Assembly (NCBI GenBank): GCA_963678675.1 | Contig: OY783194.1 | Coordinates: 35,938,278-36,002,277 of the forward strand | Length of the DNA: 64,000 nt | Direction: 5' to 3' | Source: Xiphydria camelus | Taxonomy: Eukaryota > Arthropoda > Insecta > Hymenoptera > Xiphydriidae | Shown: positions 47,066 to 60,702 of the stretch, one piece after another | Layout of the letters: each line of letters starts with the position of its first letter | Position numbering within the stretch: position 1 is the first letter of the stretch | Program-made: the position numbers and the translations under genes | The notes under the pieces: generated by a model | Told to the model about the DNA's origin: nothing | The model's database searches: none | What the model saw: the letters and a program-made list of their open reading frames with translations, nothing else

Positions 47066-49321
47066 AAATGATCGTTTTAAAATGCGCAGTTGAGCGGGTT
47101 TAGCGTTAGCAGGACACGCCCGTTATTTCGTTGATTTACAAACATCTCGCCTACGCTCGCGCGCCATTATCTTTTGCCTCGACGAAATTAAATCCAATCG
47201 GCCGACCAATCACGCGGTTTAATTGGTACTCGCTACTGGAGATGTTGCTTCTGAGTAAGCATTCTTGCTCTTCTTACAATTCGTGTACATATACGTATGC
47301 AGTCCACTCTCTACGGCGGTCGTAAATAAAACCTATGACTTTTTTAGATTTTTTTTTTTCGCAACGCGAGTCCACGCGATTAAATTAACGAGCGACACAG
47401 CAGCAGCGCTGCATTTTCCAGCGGATAAAATCTAATCGATCGACGGAGATTAATCGATAACACCCTCGCGCCGCTGCCACCGTTCGCTCGTCGCTTGTCG
47501 AGATCGCGCATCGACGATCGGTCGTCCGATCCGGCGCGACTCGTTCGTCGCCAAACGCATTCTATTCGCTACGCGACGTTGATAGGCGTCCGTTCGAAAT
47601 ATTGTAGAACTGCGAATATCCGCCAATTACACGGCGACGCGGCGCCGTATATCGTTCCGAAAGGTGCGTCGTTACGCTTTGAAAAATGACCGTCCTTTTT
47701 TAGCTTCCTCCTTTTTTCGCCGCGCGATTTTCGTCCTAATTGGAGGGATCTTGCCGTTTAGAGAGAAACCACCGTAAGAGGCGACGCTCTCTTTAGACTT
47801 TGCATTTGAATAACGACTGTGTTCGTTCGTTTCTTTAACCGGCTGCAGCGCTTCGCCCCGAAACCATTCAAAGTTCGGCGACGAATAATCGCGCGAGGGA
47901 ATTTGCGCGACAAATGCGGTTTCCGGCGACAATTAGCGCCGCGCGTCGATTATCGCGACCGGGTTTTCGAGAATTTCTGAGAATCCCACGGCACGTTTAC
48001 CCACTGCTCGGCGCGGCGCGTGAAAGGAGAAGAGGATCGCGTTGTCGCGCGCGGGATTCGCACGGTTGCACAATGGAGCACGAATGCGAGACCTGGAAAG
48101 GAGAACGAAAATCTTGGCTCCCCTTGGAGGGGGGAGGAGGAGGACGCGCGAGAGGGGCGCTTCTTATGTATTACATATTCATTTCGTACCGCGTTGGCTG
48201 GCCGCGCGATTTCTGCGAAAACTCACAGAAAACTGGAAAAACCCCGCGGAGGTCTTTTTGGACCGCGTCATCGCTCGAGATGATGCATTATTTCGCGCTA
48301 ATTCTGGAAATGACAGTCGTTCGATCGATATGCGAATAAAAATGTATACTGAGAAAAAAAGTAGCCAACAGAATAATTTTGTTGACTCAATTTGACAACC
48401 CAAAAATGTATTTCTTGGATTATCCAAATGTTTAGCTCTGCCATCAAAATTTTCGTGAAATCGATCAAAGAATTTTGCGATTCCAGAAAAAAACGTTTTG
48501 TTGGCTCGCCTTTTCATTCCAAATATTTTGTTAGCCTGATTAAGAAGAGTTCCTTCGCTATAAGATATCGGCGATTTTATGAAAAAAAAATTTTGTTCTC
48601 CAAGGAAAATCGTTGATATCTTGTTATTTCTTTAAGATTTATCGATAAATATCTTATTTATTAACTACATAGGATTAGAGGTCGAGCGATCGTCTTAAAA
48701 AAATGGTAATTTCCGGAAAAATTCGAAAGGGAATCGATACCACCCTCATTTCCGCTCCGATCGGTTTACTCTCGCCGCTGCGGAGCGGAAACCGTAGCGC
48801 CGTGTAGCGGATCTCCGACGGGACGCGCGACCCGAGCCGAGATTCTCAGGTCGTCGTGTCGATTCGACCGAGATAATTCGGAGACACGGAAATTTGCGGC
48901 GACGAAGCCACGATCGTTCCACTTTACCGGTCACGTTTCTCGGCGAGCGATTCAGTGGGAACTCTCGATCGTGCGCCGTTTTTCCGCCGCCGATTTGCTT
49001 GAGAGACGGAGGCTCGTCGTTTGTCTCGTACACCGACGGGGTGTCCACCTACTTCTACCGAGACGATTGCGCGTTCCGCGTGTACATCGCTCTGGTGCGT
49101 GTACGTGCATTCCCGCGGCGCGTCTATGGGCGTGCTTTAAATAAGCACGGTTAGACAGTCTCCGAGGCCTATGCATCTGTATTCCTGCCGCAGATTACAC
49201 GGTGCACGCAATGCACGCATCTATTTTACTACCGCGAATGTCGTTCAGTAGCCGCGCGTTATAATTTGTATACAATCCGTTCCCTTATATTTCCCTTATA
49301 TACACGCCAGTGTACGTATAT
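47066..49321. other. No gene recognised
   Basis: GC-rich open frames around 47.9-49.2 kb occupy several frames at once. An AT-rich MITE-like start at 48350 leads into the repeat fragment. Confidence 0.5.
48545..48660. repeat. Fragment of the 320-bp repeat
   Basis: AAGATATCGGCGATTTTATG and GGAAAATCGTTGATATCTTG match the middle of a unit; flanks do not. It lies within a longer AT-rich stretch that begins at a TACTGAGAAAAAAAG terminus near 48350. Confidence 0.55.
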
Positions 49322-50525
49322 ATGGCTTAAGATTTTTTCAATTTTTCGCGAAAATCGAAATCTCTTGAATCGAGGTCTCGACCATCCTATCTTATGTATT
49401 TTTTCGCGCTGATTACGAAAACCTCGGTTATTAGGTCGATATCGCAAGGAAAATATAAGATATAAGTGATTTTGTGTAAAAAAAAGAATTTTTTTTTCCA
49501 GAAAATCGTTGATATCTCGGTGTTCCTTTGAGATTGGCTAAATATATCGGCGATTTTCGCAATCAGCGCGAAAAAATACATAAGATAGGATGGTCGAGAG
49601 CTCGATTCAAGAGATTTCGATTTTCGCGAAAAATTGAAAAAATCTAAGGCATATATACCTTAAGATTTTGCTAAAAATGCAAATCTCTGGAATCGATCAC
49701 TGATCCACCCTATTCCATGTATTTTTTCACGCTGATTACGAAAATCATGGTCATCAGGTCGATATCGCAAAGGAAATATAAGTTATCAGCGATTTTGCGT
49801 AGAAAAGAATTATTTTTTCACGAAAAATCATCGATATCTCGGTGTTCCTTTGAGATTGGCTAAATATATCGGCGATTTTCGGAATCAGCGCGAAAAAATA
49901 CATAAGATAGGATGGTCGAGAGCTCGATTCAAGAGATTTCGATTTTCGCGAAAAATTGAAAAAATCTAAGGCATATACCTTAAAATTTGGCTAAAAATGC
50001 AAATCTCTGGAATCGATCACTGATCCACCCTATTCCATGTATTTTTTCACGCTGATTACGAAAATCATGGTCATCAGGTCGATATCGCAAAGGAAATATA
50101 AGTTATCAACGATTTTGCGTAGAAAATAATTATTTTTTCACGAAAAATCATCGATATCTCGGCCTTCCTTTGAGATTTCATCAATATAATAGCGATTTTC
50201 GGAATCAGCGTAAAAAAATACATCGAATGGTGTGGTCGAGATTTCAGTTCCGAAAATTAAATTTTTTTCGAAAAACGATATTTCGTGAATAATCGAAAGC
50301 TCTGATATCAATCGCTCGACCACCCCGTCTTGTGTATTTTTTCGCGCTGATTACGAAAGGCGCGGTTATCGAGTCAATATCTCAAAGGAAATACGAAATA
50401 TCAGTGATTTTTTACCAGAAACCTATTTTTCTTCCATAAAATCAACGATATCTCGACGTTCCACTGAAATCTCGTCGATAAATCCGTGATATTCGGGATC
50501 AGCTTCAAAAAAAAATACAACTCAC
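49322..50525. repeat. Tandem satellite-like array, about 320-bp period, nearly four units
   Basis: AAATCTCTGGAATCGATCAC occurs at 49681 and 50001; the diverged first unit has AAATCTCTTGAATCGAGG at about 49358 and a fourth unit starts near 50290. Each unit repeats GTATTTTTTC(A/G)CGCTGATTA and ATCATCGATATCTCGG and is itself largely palindromic (GGTCGATATCGCAA; GGATGGTCGAGAGCTCGATT). Units 2 and 3 are nearly identical; units 1 and 4 are diverged. Confidence 0.88.
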
Positions 50526-51700
50526 CCGGAAAGTATAAAAAAAGCGACTCGTGGGAAATCGACTACGTGACAGTACACGTGGTTGCCCGCGGGAGACGAC
50601 GGGGGCACTGGCTTTGGACACGCGATTGTCCCTCGACCGGAAGCTAAGAGCCTAGCCGAGTCGGGAGAGTCTCGCGGAGATCCGTCACGGCGACGCCAAG
50701 ACGAATCGTTATTGCTGTGCGTCGCTTCCCTGTGGTAAATTCATTTTTATTTCCACCGTCATTACACGACCGCGAAGAATAACACGTGGGATTGAGAGAG
50801 GCGTAGTTCGGTCTTCCCATAAAAAAACATTTATATTTTTAAATTAAATTTGTAATCTGTATAGATACATATCAGATATCACATGAAAAAGAAAATATTC
50901 GAGAAAATAATTATTCGTTGAGTTATAAGCGTATGTCTCTCTCCAACGTTGTGACGTCATCGAAACGCGAGAAAAAGGCACTTATGCTAAGCACAAGGAG
51001 TGCGAGAGAGACAGGCTTACAATATGGTGACATAGCTGCATTTCTAGATATCATTTTTCAGCTCAAATAAGGCCGAAAATGAAGAATAATAAATGCAAAG
51101 TAAATAATTTCGTATATAAATTTTTCAAATCTGCAATAAAAAAATGTGCGAGAAATTCGAATTCATCCTATCTACGACACTGATAATCTGGAAAGGGTCG
51201 ATTATCTACGAATTTTAATATCGCAAAGTTTCCCTAACCTAGGCGTCCTCATATCCATTCAATTAAACCCGTCGCGACGGATATACGTCAAGCACGTACG
51301 ACTATCCATACGCGGGCATCCGTACGTTCCGCTTGATATCACGTTTCCCGTGCACGACGTGCATAGCTGTAAATGATTCATGCGTCGAATGTGGAGCAGT
51401 GTCTCTGTGGTCTTTGCTCGTCGCGGGAGCGCGATCGCCTTGTATTATCAGTTGCGCCGGCAGCACTTCTCTGCATTTCACGCTCCCTCGCACGAGCGGC
51501 GCGCGTCGAGCTGGAGATCCTGAAAAATAAAAATGACGCGCGCCGCGCTATGCATCATCAGCTTCTCCCGAGGAAAGCCGGCAGCTCTTTGTCCGATCGA
51601 CGATCAGTCGGAAAAGTACGTCCGAGTTTGACGTGGCTAAATCATAGTTCAAGGCTAACTCATTCTCTTCAGCGATATCTACGTTATGTACTTCCGACTA

Positions 51701-51923
51701 CACTGAGACAAAAATGTACTTGATCGAAATAAACGTGCCTTTGGATAGTCCCAAGAGCGTATTTATTCGATTTAAGTGAATATTGATTTGATTCAAATAA
51801 CATCTAATTAATTCAATAATCTAATATTTGCGTCCAACCGATATTCATTTAAATCAAATAAATATGCTCTTGGGACTATCCAAAGGCACGTTTATTTCGA
51901 TCAAGTACAATTTTTTCTCAGTG
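51701..51923. mobile_element. Fold-back MITE family K (223 bp, TA target site)
   Basis: CACTGAGACAAAAATGTACT and its complement at the right end (TTTTTTCTCAGTG). Arms include GTGCCTTTGGATAGTCCCAA, an exact complement of the right side. Strong arm identity suggests a young copy. Confidence 0.85.
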
Positions 51924-53097
51924 TAGAAAATTTAGAAAAATCGTGGAATAAACAAATCAATAGTTACCCGGGAAAGGGAGACCGGTACAAGAAATGACAA
52001 ATCAACTGCGCGGAATGTATAAACGCGCGTAGACTCGACTTTCGCGGAGGGAAAAAAATTTCCTGGCGCCACGTACTTTCCCCCACCGCGACCCGTGCAA
52101 TCACCGAGTTATTATATTACCTTCGCGCCGCGTGTGTACCCAGGTATATCTGTACACACACCTACGCGCCACAATCCCCCGCGAAACCGTCGCCGCATTG
52201 CGCATGCATTATCTGCCCATTATCTAACGGCGCGCGCGCGCTCATATGAGATAGCTCATTGGACAGAAAGAGCGGCGCGCCGCCGGTGGTATCTCTGGTG
52301 TGTGGCAGGCGATTTAAACATCTTGACTGCTGGTCTACCAGGCGAGCAGGACGCGAAGGCCAGGCTGCGCCGGCGCCCTCTTTCTCTCGCTCCGGCGCGT
52401 CGCCTCGTGCAATCGTCGGCGAACGCGTGCAGCGCGCACGTGTGTGCAAATGCGGGCGCGTGTGGGCGCGCCGCCGCGGAAAGGGTCGTCCCTGAACTCG
52501 TTATTCGAAGGGCGATTTCGTCGGTACTCACCTCTTCATTCGCGGATCGCCGTTGTCGCGATCGTCGGTCATAGCTCGATTATTATCAACGGTGTACAGG
52601 ATCTTGAGAAATAAATCCGGTGACCGAGACACGGAGGGATACGAGTTCGAGTTTATCGTCGGGACTTGAAACGAACCGCGATGATAAAACAGAGAGAAAA
52701 AAGCGAGCGATTCTCACGAAGCTCGCGTTACTATTATTCTTGGGCGATTTAGCTACTTTTTGCCGTTATCTCCGGTGCCGGTAATGCTTCCCGGTATACA
52801 GCGGGGAGCCGTGCAGTAGGAAGAGGTAGAAAAAGGGACGGATCGCTTGTATATACGCGCGGGGGAGGGGGAAAGTTGCGATCGCCGCTGCTTTTCCTTT
52901 TCCAGCGAGTAATAATTCCTCCATAGAGATTCGAAACGCGAGACGTTCGATCCAGACGTCTCCTTCCATCGTGCTTCTCCGTTATTCGCACAGCTGCGCG
53001 TCGGGGCGAGCTGCTGCTGCCGCTTATCGCGGTGGATCGGTAAATATCCGGCGTGAATCTTCGTGCGGCGTTCGCGAGGGGCTCGTCGCTGGAGGGA

Positions 53098-53116
53098 TGT
53101 GTGTGTGTGTGTGTGG
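53098..53116. repeat. (GT)n microsatellite
   Basis: About nine GT units. Confidence 0.8.
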
Positions 53117-53383
53117 GTACATATATGTACACGCGAAATCGCCGTGAGGGCCTCTCGAGTCCGTGAACCGCGACGGTACGGTGTTTTTGAGAGAGTCGGG
53201 GATTTTATTGGTGGTGAAAAAAAGGGGTGCACCTCGTTAATAATAATCGCCCGCGTCTCGATGTACGATGGCGATAAACGTACGGCGTGCGGCTGCCGTG
53301 GGATTCGCTGCGGTTGAAGAAGCGATGGTTTTACACCATAACTAACGATCGATCGCGAAAAAGCTGTCCGCACTTGGGAGTTA

Positions 53384-53617
53384 TCATATGAGGCTACACT
53401 TACTCGCCGAGAAAGAAACACCATTATCTCATTATCTGTGAGTTTTGGCTCATGTTTGTGTAATACTTTTTTTGAGATTATATTTTACTCTATAAAAAAG
53501 TCTTACACCAATGGGGAGAGAAAAAAGCGAGCGATATGGAGACCAAAAGTTCACCGATAATGAGATAATAGTGATTGAAGTTTCTTTCCTGGCGATTAAG
53601 CTTAGCCTCATGTGACA
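53384..53617. mobile_element. Fold-back MITE family F, copy 3
   Basis: ACTTACTCGCCGAGAAAGAA and TTTCCTGGCGATTAAGCTTA arms. The loop carries an extra GGGGAGAGAAAAAAGCGAGC not present in the other copies. Confidence 0.8.
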
Positions 53618-54925
53618 TGTACCTATATAGGTACATACGTTTGTGGGCTACGTTTATTACGCATACGTGGCAAATTGCGATGGGAATTTTCATTCTATTC
53701 GTCAAGTACGAACAACTAAGAAATTTCTGGATTTTTAACTGTATATCGATACCTTGCTTTGAAAACCTCGTAAGTAAGGTATACCTATATATATCGATAT
53801 GGAGAATTGTTCGTCGAAAGACGCCAAAGTCTACGATTCGAGGTCATTAATACACGGTTCGAGTACGAGGCACGTAGAAAAATTACGGCTCCGCGATTCC
53901 GCGACAAAAGGAGGAAGTCGCCTCGGACCTAGTGTGCGGTAGTCGTCTCGAATTCCTGAATCACTCGAGCGCTCGCGCATCCGGTTTTGGATCGAGGCAG
54001 TCTCGATGGACGCGGTCTTCTTTCTCGTTCCCGCGGTCTCGTCTCCCTTTCTCTTTCTCCGGTCGCGCGTCCGAATCTCGAATATCTCTTGGAGTCGCGT
54101 TAAACGAAGTCGGTTGGTTAAATCGTACGCGCCTACATATATAGACGTCCAGCCTCGCGTGACAAATCGTTGCGCGATTTTTACGAGCGACGCATTCCTC
54201 GGCAGAAATTTCGTTACGTGTCTCGCGAAATTTCGGTAACGGATAGGTACTTTGAAATTTTGCCGAAAATCGAAATCTTTAGATCCTCGCTTTGATTTTT
54301 TTTCCAACGCGTTGGTTTAAAAAAATAATAGAAAATACAGGTAATAATAGAAAATACATATTGATCCGTAGGCATTATTTTATCACGATCGTCGTCTCAG
54401 ATTTTCCGGAAAAACTCGCCTGCTATCCCGTAAAAACAATTTCCCGAGATCCTCGTCCGCCGCGCAGTCGGAGGCCGTTAACCCTAAACTCGATCGCGTC
54501 GGACGGAACGCGATTTTTTTATTGGTGCGGAGCGAGGGAATGACTCACCCCGTCCGCGGAGGTACGACGAGAACGCACATAACGCCGCGCGTGTTCGCGG
54601 CTACATTATGGTGCCGAGACTACTAGCCGTGCTTGTTTATCTAGATTTATGTAAATAACGGACTTACGGGCGTACCGCAGGTTTGTAAACAATTCCTGCA
54701 CGGTGCATTACAGAAATATGTGCTCGCGCTCGTGGTTACGCCCCCTCCGTGTAAACAATCGAAGCAATTCCTAAATCCGTACAAATGTATGTACCTATAC
54801 GCCTTCCTGTAGGCTTGTGTAAATAACCACACATTTGATAAGACGAGCGCGGAATGCACTCTCGACGTCGAAGGGCTCTTCTGTATCTCATTCGCGCACG
54901 AAAAAAAAAACCAGCCATTTTTACC

Positions 54926-55047
54926 GCTTCATCCAGTAGAGCGCTGAGACTCGATCTCATTTTCAAGAATTTCTACAGAGAACACATTTCTATTTACAAA
55001 TTCTTGAGAACGAGCTCTAGTTTCAGCGCTCTGCTGGATGAGGCGAT
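54926..55047. mobile_element. Fold-back MITE family D, copy 2
   Basis: Arms CATCCAGTAGAGCGCTGAGA and TCAGCGCTCTGCTGGATG, with TTTCAAGAATTTCTACAGAG between them, as in the copy at 9670. Confidence 0.8.
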
Positions 55048-55751
55048 AAAAAAATTGCCGTCTTTTTTTCCGTACGGATCCTCCCCGCCGCAAAAATCCT
55101 TTCGCGGTTCGCACATGGCTGTACGACGCGTCTCTCATTCGCGCGTATACACTTAACACGATCGCCTCGTCTAATCGCGAGGAGTCGCCGAACGCCGCGT
55201 CCTAACGGTAACGAGTGATCGTCAGCACACTAACCAACATCTCCCGGAGGAAGAGCACGTCGGCGAGAGGAGGTGGAGCCGCGGAGATAGACTCGGGCAA
55301 CCCGTTCGCGGCCTCGCCTCCTCTTCCGCGCTTCGCAGCACGCCGGGGAGATCTTATCTCGTCTCGAGTTGTACGAAAGAAATTGTCCGCGTGCGCCTAC
55401 ATCTGCTCGGAGATACGTGCATGTATGGGCTGTGCTTAATGGTCACCGCGCGGACTCGTATCTCGTCATACGCGAGAATAGATTATCGAGGGTCGATTGC
55501 GCGCCGATGCATAATTACGATTGTCGCCCCGGCGGCGCGTAATTAATCGTGGGACTCGCGCGGAGGTGGATAACGCGTAGGCGCGCGCGCGCGGAGGTGG
55601 CGCGTCCACTCGGGAATGTCGTGGAAATAAGTAGGAATATATATGGGAAGGCGTTATTCTGGAAAATCCAGGAATTCGATGGAAAAGTGGAGAGAATCGT
55701 CGAAGCGAATATCGGAGATTAAATGTGCGGGATGTGTTTCTTTTTCTTGTA

Positions 55752-55975
55752 TACTGAAAAAAAATTTGCTTCGTTCAACTATGGATGAGGTTGAATACGG
55801 CGAATCTCACGGCGTAATTGTTTCAATACCAAAAGACTGTAAGGAAAAATACACAGAGTTGAGTCAACCAATTTGAAATGAAAACAAGTGAATATCTACT
55901 CGAAACAATCACACCGTGAGGTTCGCCGTATTCAGCCTCACCGATAGTTGAATGAAGCAAATTTTGTCTTCGGTA
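55752..55975. mobile_element. Fold-back MITE (about 220 bp) adjoining family A copy 3
   Basis: Left arm AAATTTGCTTCGTTCAACTA continues to GAATACGGCGAATCTCACGG; the right arm is its near-exact reverse complement and ends at CTTCGGTA. A single copy was seen in the window. Confidence 0.75.
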
Positions 55976-56170
55976 CACTGAGAAAAAAAAGATTAAAAAT
56001 TATTCTGTTAGAAGGATAATCTGAGTACGAAAGGTAAAGTAGATCAAAAATTATTCTAAAGAAGGTTAAATTTTTAAATCCTGGAAGGATAATTTTTGAT
56101 CTATTTTACCTTTCGTACTCAGATTATCCTTCTAACAGAATAATTGTTAATCTTTTTTTTTCTTAGTGTA
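55974..56170. mobile_element. MITE family A, copy 3
   Basis: 193-bp copy with TA flanks; the right terminus is TCTTAGTG, one base off the other copies. It abuts a second MITE at 55754-55973, sharing one TA. Confidence 0.88.
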
Positions 56171-57109
56171 TAACGTTCGCCAAACGGCGCGAGATCCACA
56201 GCGAAGCGCGTTGCAATATCGACGCAGGAGGGTGGGAGGGTCCGAACGATGCGCGGCTCTTTCGTCCGACGTTGAGGTGCGTCGCGCGACGACGCGCTCC
56301 GGACGCCGTGCGATGGCAAGCCGCGCAGTCGTAATGCCACGCATGTACCCGGAGAACAGAAAACGCGACACTCTCTCTCTCCTGTCACTCCTCGGTGGAA
56401 TTAATGCGGTAGGATACTCCACGCCTGCGTTATTCGTAACGTCGAGATCGCGCGCGGCTGCTTTCGCGTGGATACGACGCGCGACAGTGGAGGGAGAACC
56501 TCCGGTCCGAGTCGAGCGGGTAACCGCTGCGCCGCTTTGTAGTATAGGGCGAGCGCTCGCGCAAGAATTTCCTTCTTTTGATAATAAGATCAGTCGCGTG
56601 TGCGATCCGCTATTTCTTACTCGATCATCGATGAAATGCTCGCGGTGAAAGTCTCGCTGATGAATAACGAGAACACCTCTCCTACGACTGCGGCAAAACT
56701 GCTGATATTTCCCCTCCTCGTCCGCAACCGCGAGCAGCGATAACTGCAAGTTCATCCCATCGACAATGCGCGTCGTTAAGGTTTCTCGAGCGTTATACTA
56801 AAAATAGTGAGAAATGCTTGGAAATGATTGCATTCGGTAGATTGAAGTAAACAAAAAAAAATTCAGTTAAATTTTCAAGTCTTAAGAAGCTCGTTGCAAA
56901 GATTTTTGAATAACAAAATAGCATGTGTTCTTATGGGTTATAACCAACAAACCGCGATATTTCTGAGAAAAATGGTGAAAAAATTCTGAAATTTTTTGAA
57001 CAGCAAGTTTAATGAACTAAAATCATCTATACCAATTTTCACGTTCATTAAGAAGCCCGTTATTTTTTTTATTAATTGTTCTTTATAAATTTAACCTTTG
57101 ATAAGTCAA

Positions 57110-57218
57110 TGTGGCAGCGTTGCATGACGTACACATGCATGAGCAGATGTTTTGGGCTCCATTTTTGAACTCACAGATACACACATACTATACTGTACGT
57201 CAAACATCGTTGCCACGT
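57110..57218. repeat. Inverted repeat pair, possible degenerate MITE
   Basis: TGTGGCAGCGTTGCATGACG and GTACGTCAAACATCGTTGCC are reverse complements with three or four mismatches, 110 bp end to end. Confidence 0.55.
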
Positions 57219-57775
57219 CGCACGAAGAACATACTTTAGAGTGTTACTGTACATCAGTGAACTAACTTTTAGCAGGGAAAAAGCCCCTGTACCGCTCGAG
57301 AAACCTTAATAGCGTTCCGCTCGTCATCCAAGCCGAGAAAAGTGGACGTCCTTACGAGCGGAACATTCGTACCAGTATTTATGCGCGCAACGCGTGCTCG
57401 CGCATAGTCTTCAGCCTGCAGTAATGGCCGGTAACGCGTGCAGCTACCCCGCGAGATGTTAATAACGTCTCTGATGCACACGGTAAGCCGTGGGACGACG
57501 TAATCTCTTCATTAGCATAGTAACATTGTAACTCTGCCTACAGCAGCGCGCTTCGAATAGAAGCCGTGCAAGGTACCGGGGCGTCGCGTCACGAGGCGAC
57601 ATAAATAAACACGGTGGTTCGTCCTCCTCGCGCGATACAATACATACATACAACGAGCCCCTCGAACGTAGCCGACGGACCATAAACCGGCGGCGCAACA
57701 GCACGGATCTTTTTGCTCGTTGATTTCGATTATGCGGGACCGAGTAGCGTATTATATTCGATTTCTACTGCACTA

Positions 57776-57942
57776 CACTCAAAAAATTTGACCACAACTA
57801 GAAAATTATAGGAATTGCAGTGATAATTTTCTTCGCAATAGCAAGAATTCTTACTACGATAGCAATATTTTTCTAGTTGTCACCAAATAATGTCAGAGGC
57901 AGCCAGAAATATAGCTGGATTAGCTAAATATTTTTTTCAGTG
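57776..57942. mobile_element. Fold-back MITE family L
   Basis: CACTCAAAAAATTTGACCAC start, TTTTTTTCAGTG end, TA flanks. The inner arm GACCACAACTAGAAAA pairs with TTTCTAGTTGTCACC; the element's right third is not paired. Confidence 0.65.
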
Positions 57943-60468
57943 TACACACGCTGAGGATTATCGAATTTTTCAAGTCGCCTTTAATTCGCGACGTGAGAGC
58001 AAAGTTCTGTACTTCTACTGCGAACGCCGAGGATTTAATTATCGAATCTCTCAAGACGCGTTTAAACCACGACGCGCGTGAGATGTACAAATCTCGCACG
58101 TGCACACCTGCAGTCATTTTAATCGACCCGGCTCGCAACTCCGCGCCTCGTTCAGCGGCTTCGAACGAAAAGGAATACCGTTGCCGGTTCGGGGCGGTAA
58201 ATAATACGTAACGTAACCAGCGCGCGCGAAGCCGTGGCTAGGCGCATCGGATCTCCGTACGCGCGCCCGCGGCCTTCAGGGTCCCACGAGATCGCCGGAG
58301 CCCGTCTCTCGTTCCTCCGCTTCGTTTTGTTCTTCTTCCTCACAGCCTCCCTCGCCTCCTCCCCCTCTGCATCCCTTTAAACCGCTTCTTCGACCGCCAT
58401 GGGTTTGCACTGTTGTACGTTATTACGATTACATTACCGTCAGCCCTTGCGCCACGCTTCCCGCTTCCTAGACGTAATGTAAAGCTTATGCAAGTGCGCG
58501 GCTGATGCCTATCTATGTAAATCCTTAAGGCGGTGTCGCGACCACGCCCCCTTCTCGCTCGTCCTTCTTCGCGATTAACGGTTTCGCGGGGATTGCACGC
58601 CGTTGGGGAGGCGATCGAGTTTATCTCGTTTCGTTATTGAGGTGATCAAATTCGGGTTATTTGGATCGGGCAGAAATCTTTGATGGCTCGGCATTTCTTC
58701 ATACAATTATTGAGATACAAGTAAAGATGGGAATATTAAAGAAGAGTACAGGCACTTTCTACTCGTACTTTTCAAGCACCAGAATTTCCACATTCTGATT
58801 AAAATCAAATCGCCGTTCAATCAGAGCTAAAAAAATGACAAATCTCTAATTCAACTTCGATTAAATTATAATTCAAAATAAACCCGGAAACCGGTAAGAA
58901 AATAAACTCATAGAAGTATTATACATAGATTAAAAAGATCGTAAATAATAATCCTCCCGATTTCACTCCCGACATTCAAGAGTCCCGACAGCCACCGAAC
59001 AGCGACTCCCAGCCGCGACTCCTATCGGAGCTACCTATCATCCAACTTCGTCTCTCCCTCGTTCTCTTCGGGCGTGCACGCGCGTGTGTGTGCATATAAA
59101 TATTTATACACGTGTGCGCGCTCAGCCTCCCCCGACGTCGCTGAACTTGACCGTGAGGCCGATTTGCATCGAAGGTGTTTTAACTGGACCGCACGGAGGT
59201 CGCGAACGTTCGATCGAGATTCGATCCTGGACTACGCCTCGTATTATATTCCCGATCGAGCGTTTCTCATTTTTTTTCGCGCCCGCTCCGCATTGCGATC
59301 GAACGCGAATTGTTTTCCCGCGTTTGAAAGTAACCGAGGCGCCCTCCCGTCCGCCGCTTCGCTCCTTTTTTCGTCCCGCAGACAGTCGAAGGACTTCGAA
59401 AGTCCTCCGCGCGGTGCCAGGCGCGTACGCTACGCGCGGTACCACGTGAAACTGCTGTAACCGCTTCTGTCACGCTGTTTTTGTCGGGTGGAACGATCGC
59501 CCGGCGAAGGAAAAAGAAGAGAACCGTCGAGATATCAATCTCGATGTAGACCGTGACACGAGCGGCGCGCGGAGGCTCTTCGCGGGGAAGAAGAAGCAGC
59601 CTCTTTTCTGCCGATCGCGTCGATCGATCGTTTCACCGGATAAACGTTGGGAAATTGATCTTTCCTCACGAGTTCTTCTTCTCCGCGTGAATTTTATTTC
59701 GAGCGGATCGACTTCTGTGATGGATTGCTGTACGGGGAAGAATTTCTGTAGACTCGTGAGCCTTGTACGATGACTTTTGTGCGCCTCGAACTACATTACC
59801 GACCGAGAAGGAGGAAAGAAGAAAGGAACGTATATACATACATATGTATACGCGCGAGCAGGTTTCTCGAGCGTATCATATCTCGATTCGTCGTTCCTCG
59901 ATCCGATCGAATCTCATCTAAGTGGAGCATCTCCCCGATGAAAAGGTCGTCGAAAGAGAGCGTCGGCGCGCCGAAAGAGCCGCGTTCCGCGCTCCTCGCG
60001 ATGTGATAACGTTATACTCTTCGCCGGTTTTACGAGCGCTTCGACTTCCGACGCGCGTCTCTTTTACACTTGGCGAGGGTTTTCGTTTGAATTTTATCTC
60101 GCGCGCTTTGAGTATTTATCCGATCGATCTGCCGACAAAGACGCGTCCGAACGTTCCTCGATAGCGGGAGCCACCAAAGAGCACTTTCACTGGCGCGTCT
60201 TCTCGACACCCTATATTTTCGTTACAACCCTTCGAAAGGTATCCACGATTGGTCACGGAAGTATCGACGGGAACCTCTGAATTTTACGATCGTTCTCGCC
60301 TTCGTTTCTTATTCGTTCATTCGACCGTTCGTTCGTTTATTTATCCATTGCGAGAAGAAATTGATCAACGTCAATCGGAGACGATAAAAGCAGACGTTGT
60401 ATTCGAACCAGTCGCGAAACGAGCAACCATTGACTTCGACATCGACGGGGGCATCGTACTGTACGGTA
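57943..60468. other. No gene recognised
   Basis: GC-rich with poly-pyrimidine tracts (58.3 kb) and short AT-rich islands. No exon or repeat pair seen. Confidence 0.5.
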
Positions 60469-60702
60469 CACGGAAAAAAATTAATCGTAGCCTTTACAAA
60501 GTTTGTGATAAAATTCGTGACAAGGCCAATTTATCGTTACGATAACAACAATTTTCTTATAGTAAAAGTTACAGCAATAATTGCAACTTCTGCAAACCTT
60601 TCTACAACTTTTACGAAAATTGTAGTTATCGTGACGATAAATTGACCTTGTCCCGAAATTTACCGCAAACTGTGTAAACACTACGATTTACTTTTTTCCG
60701 TG
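60469..60702. mobile_element. MITE family H (234 bp)
   Basis: Starts CACGGAAAAAAATTAATCGT, ends ACTTTTTTCCGTG. Long arms around ATCGTTACGATAAC pair with GTAGTTATCGTGACGAT. Confidence 0.8.

Larger units (their letters stand above)
50526..53383. other. No gene recognised apart from MITE K
   Basis: AT-rich 50.8-51.2 kb contains one TGACGTCA near 50951. From 52.0 to 53.3 kb the DNA is GC-rich with uninformative open frames. Confidence 0.5.
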
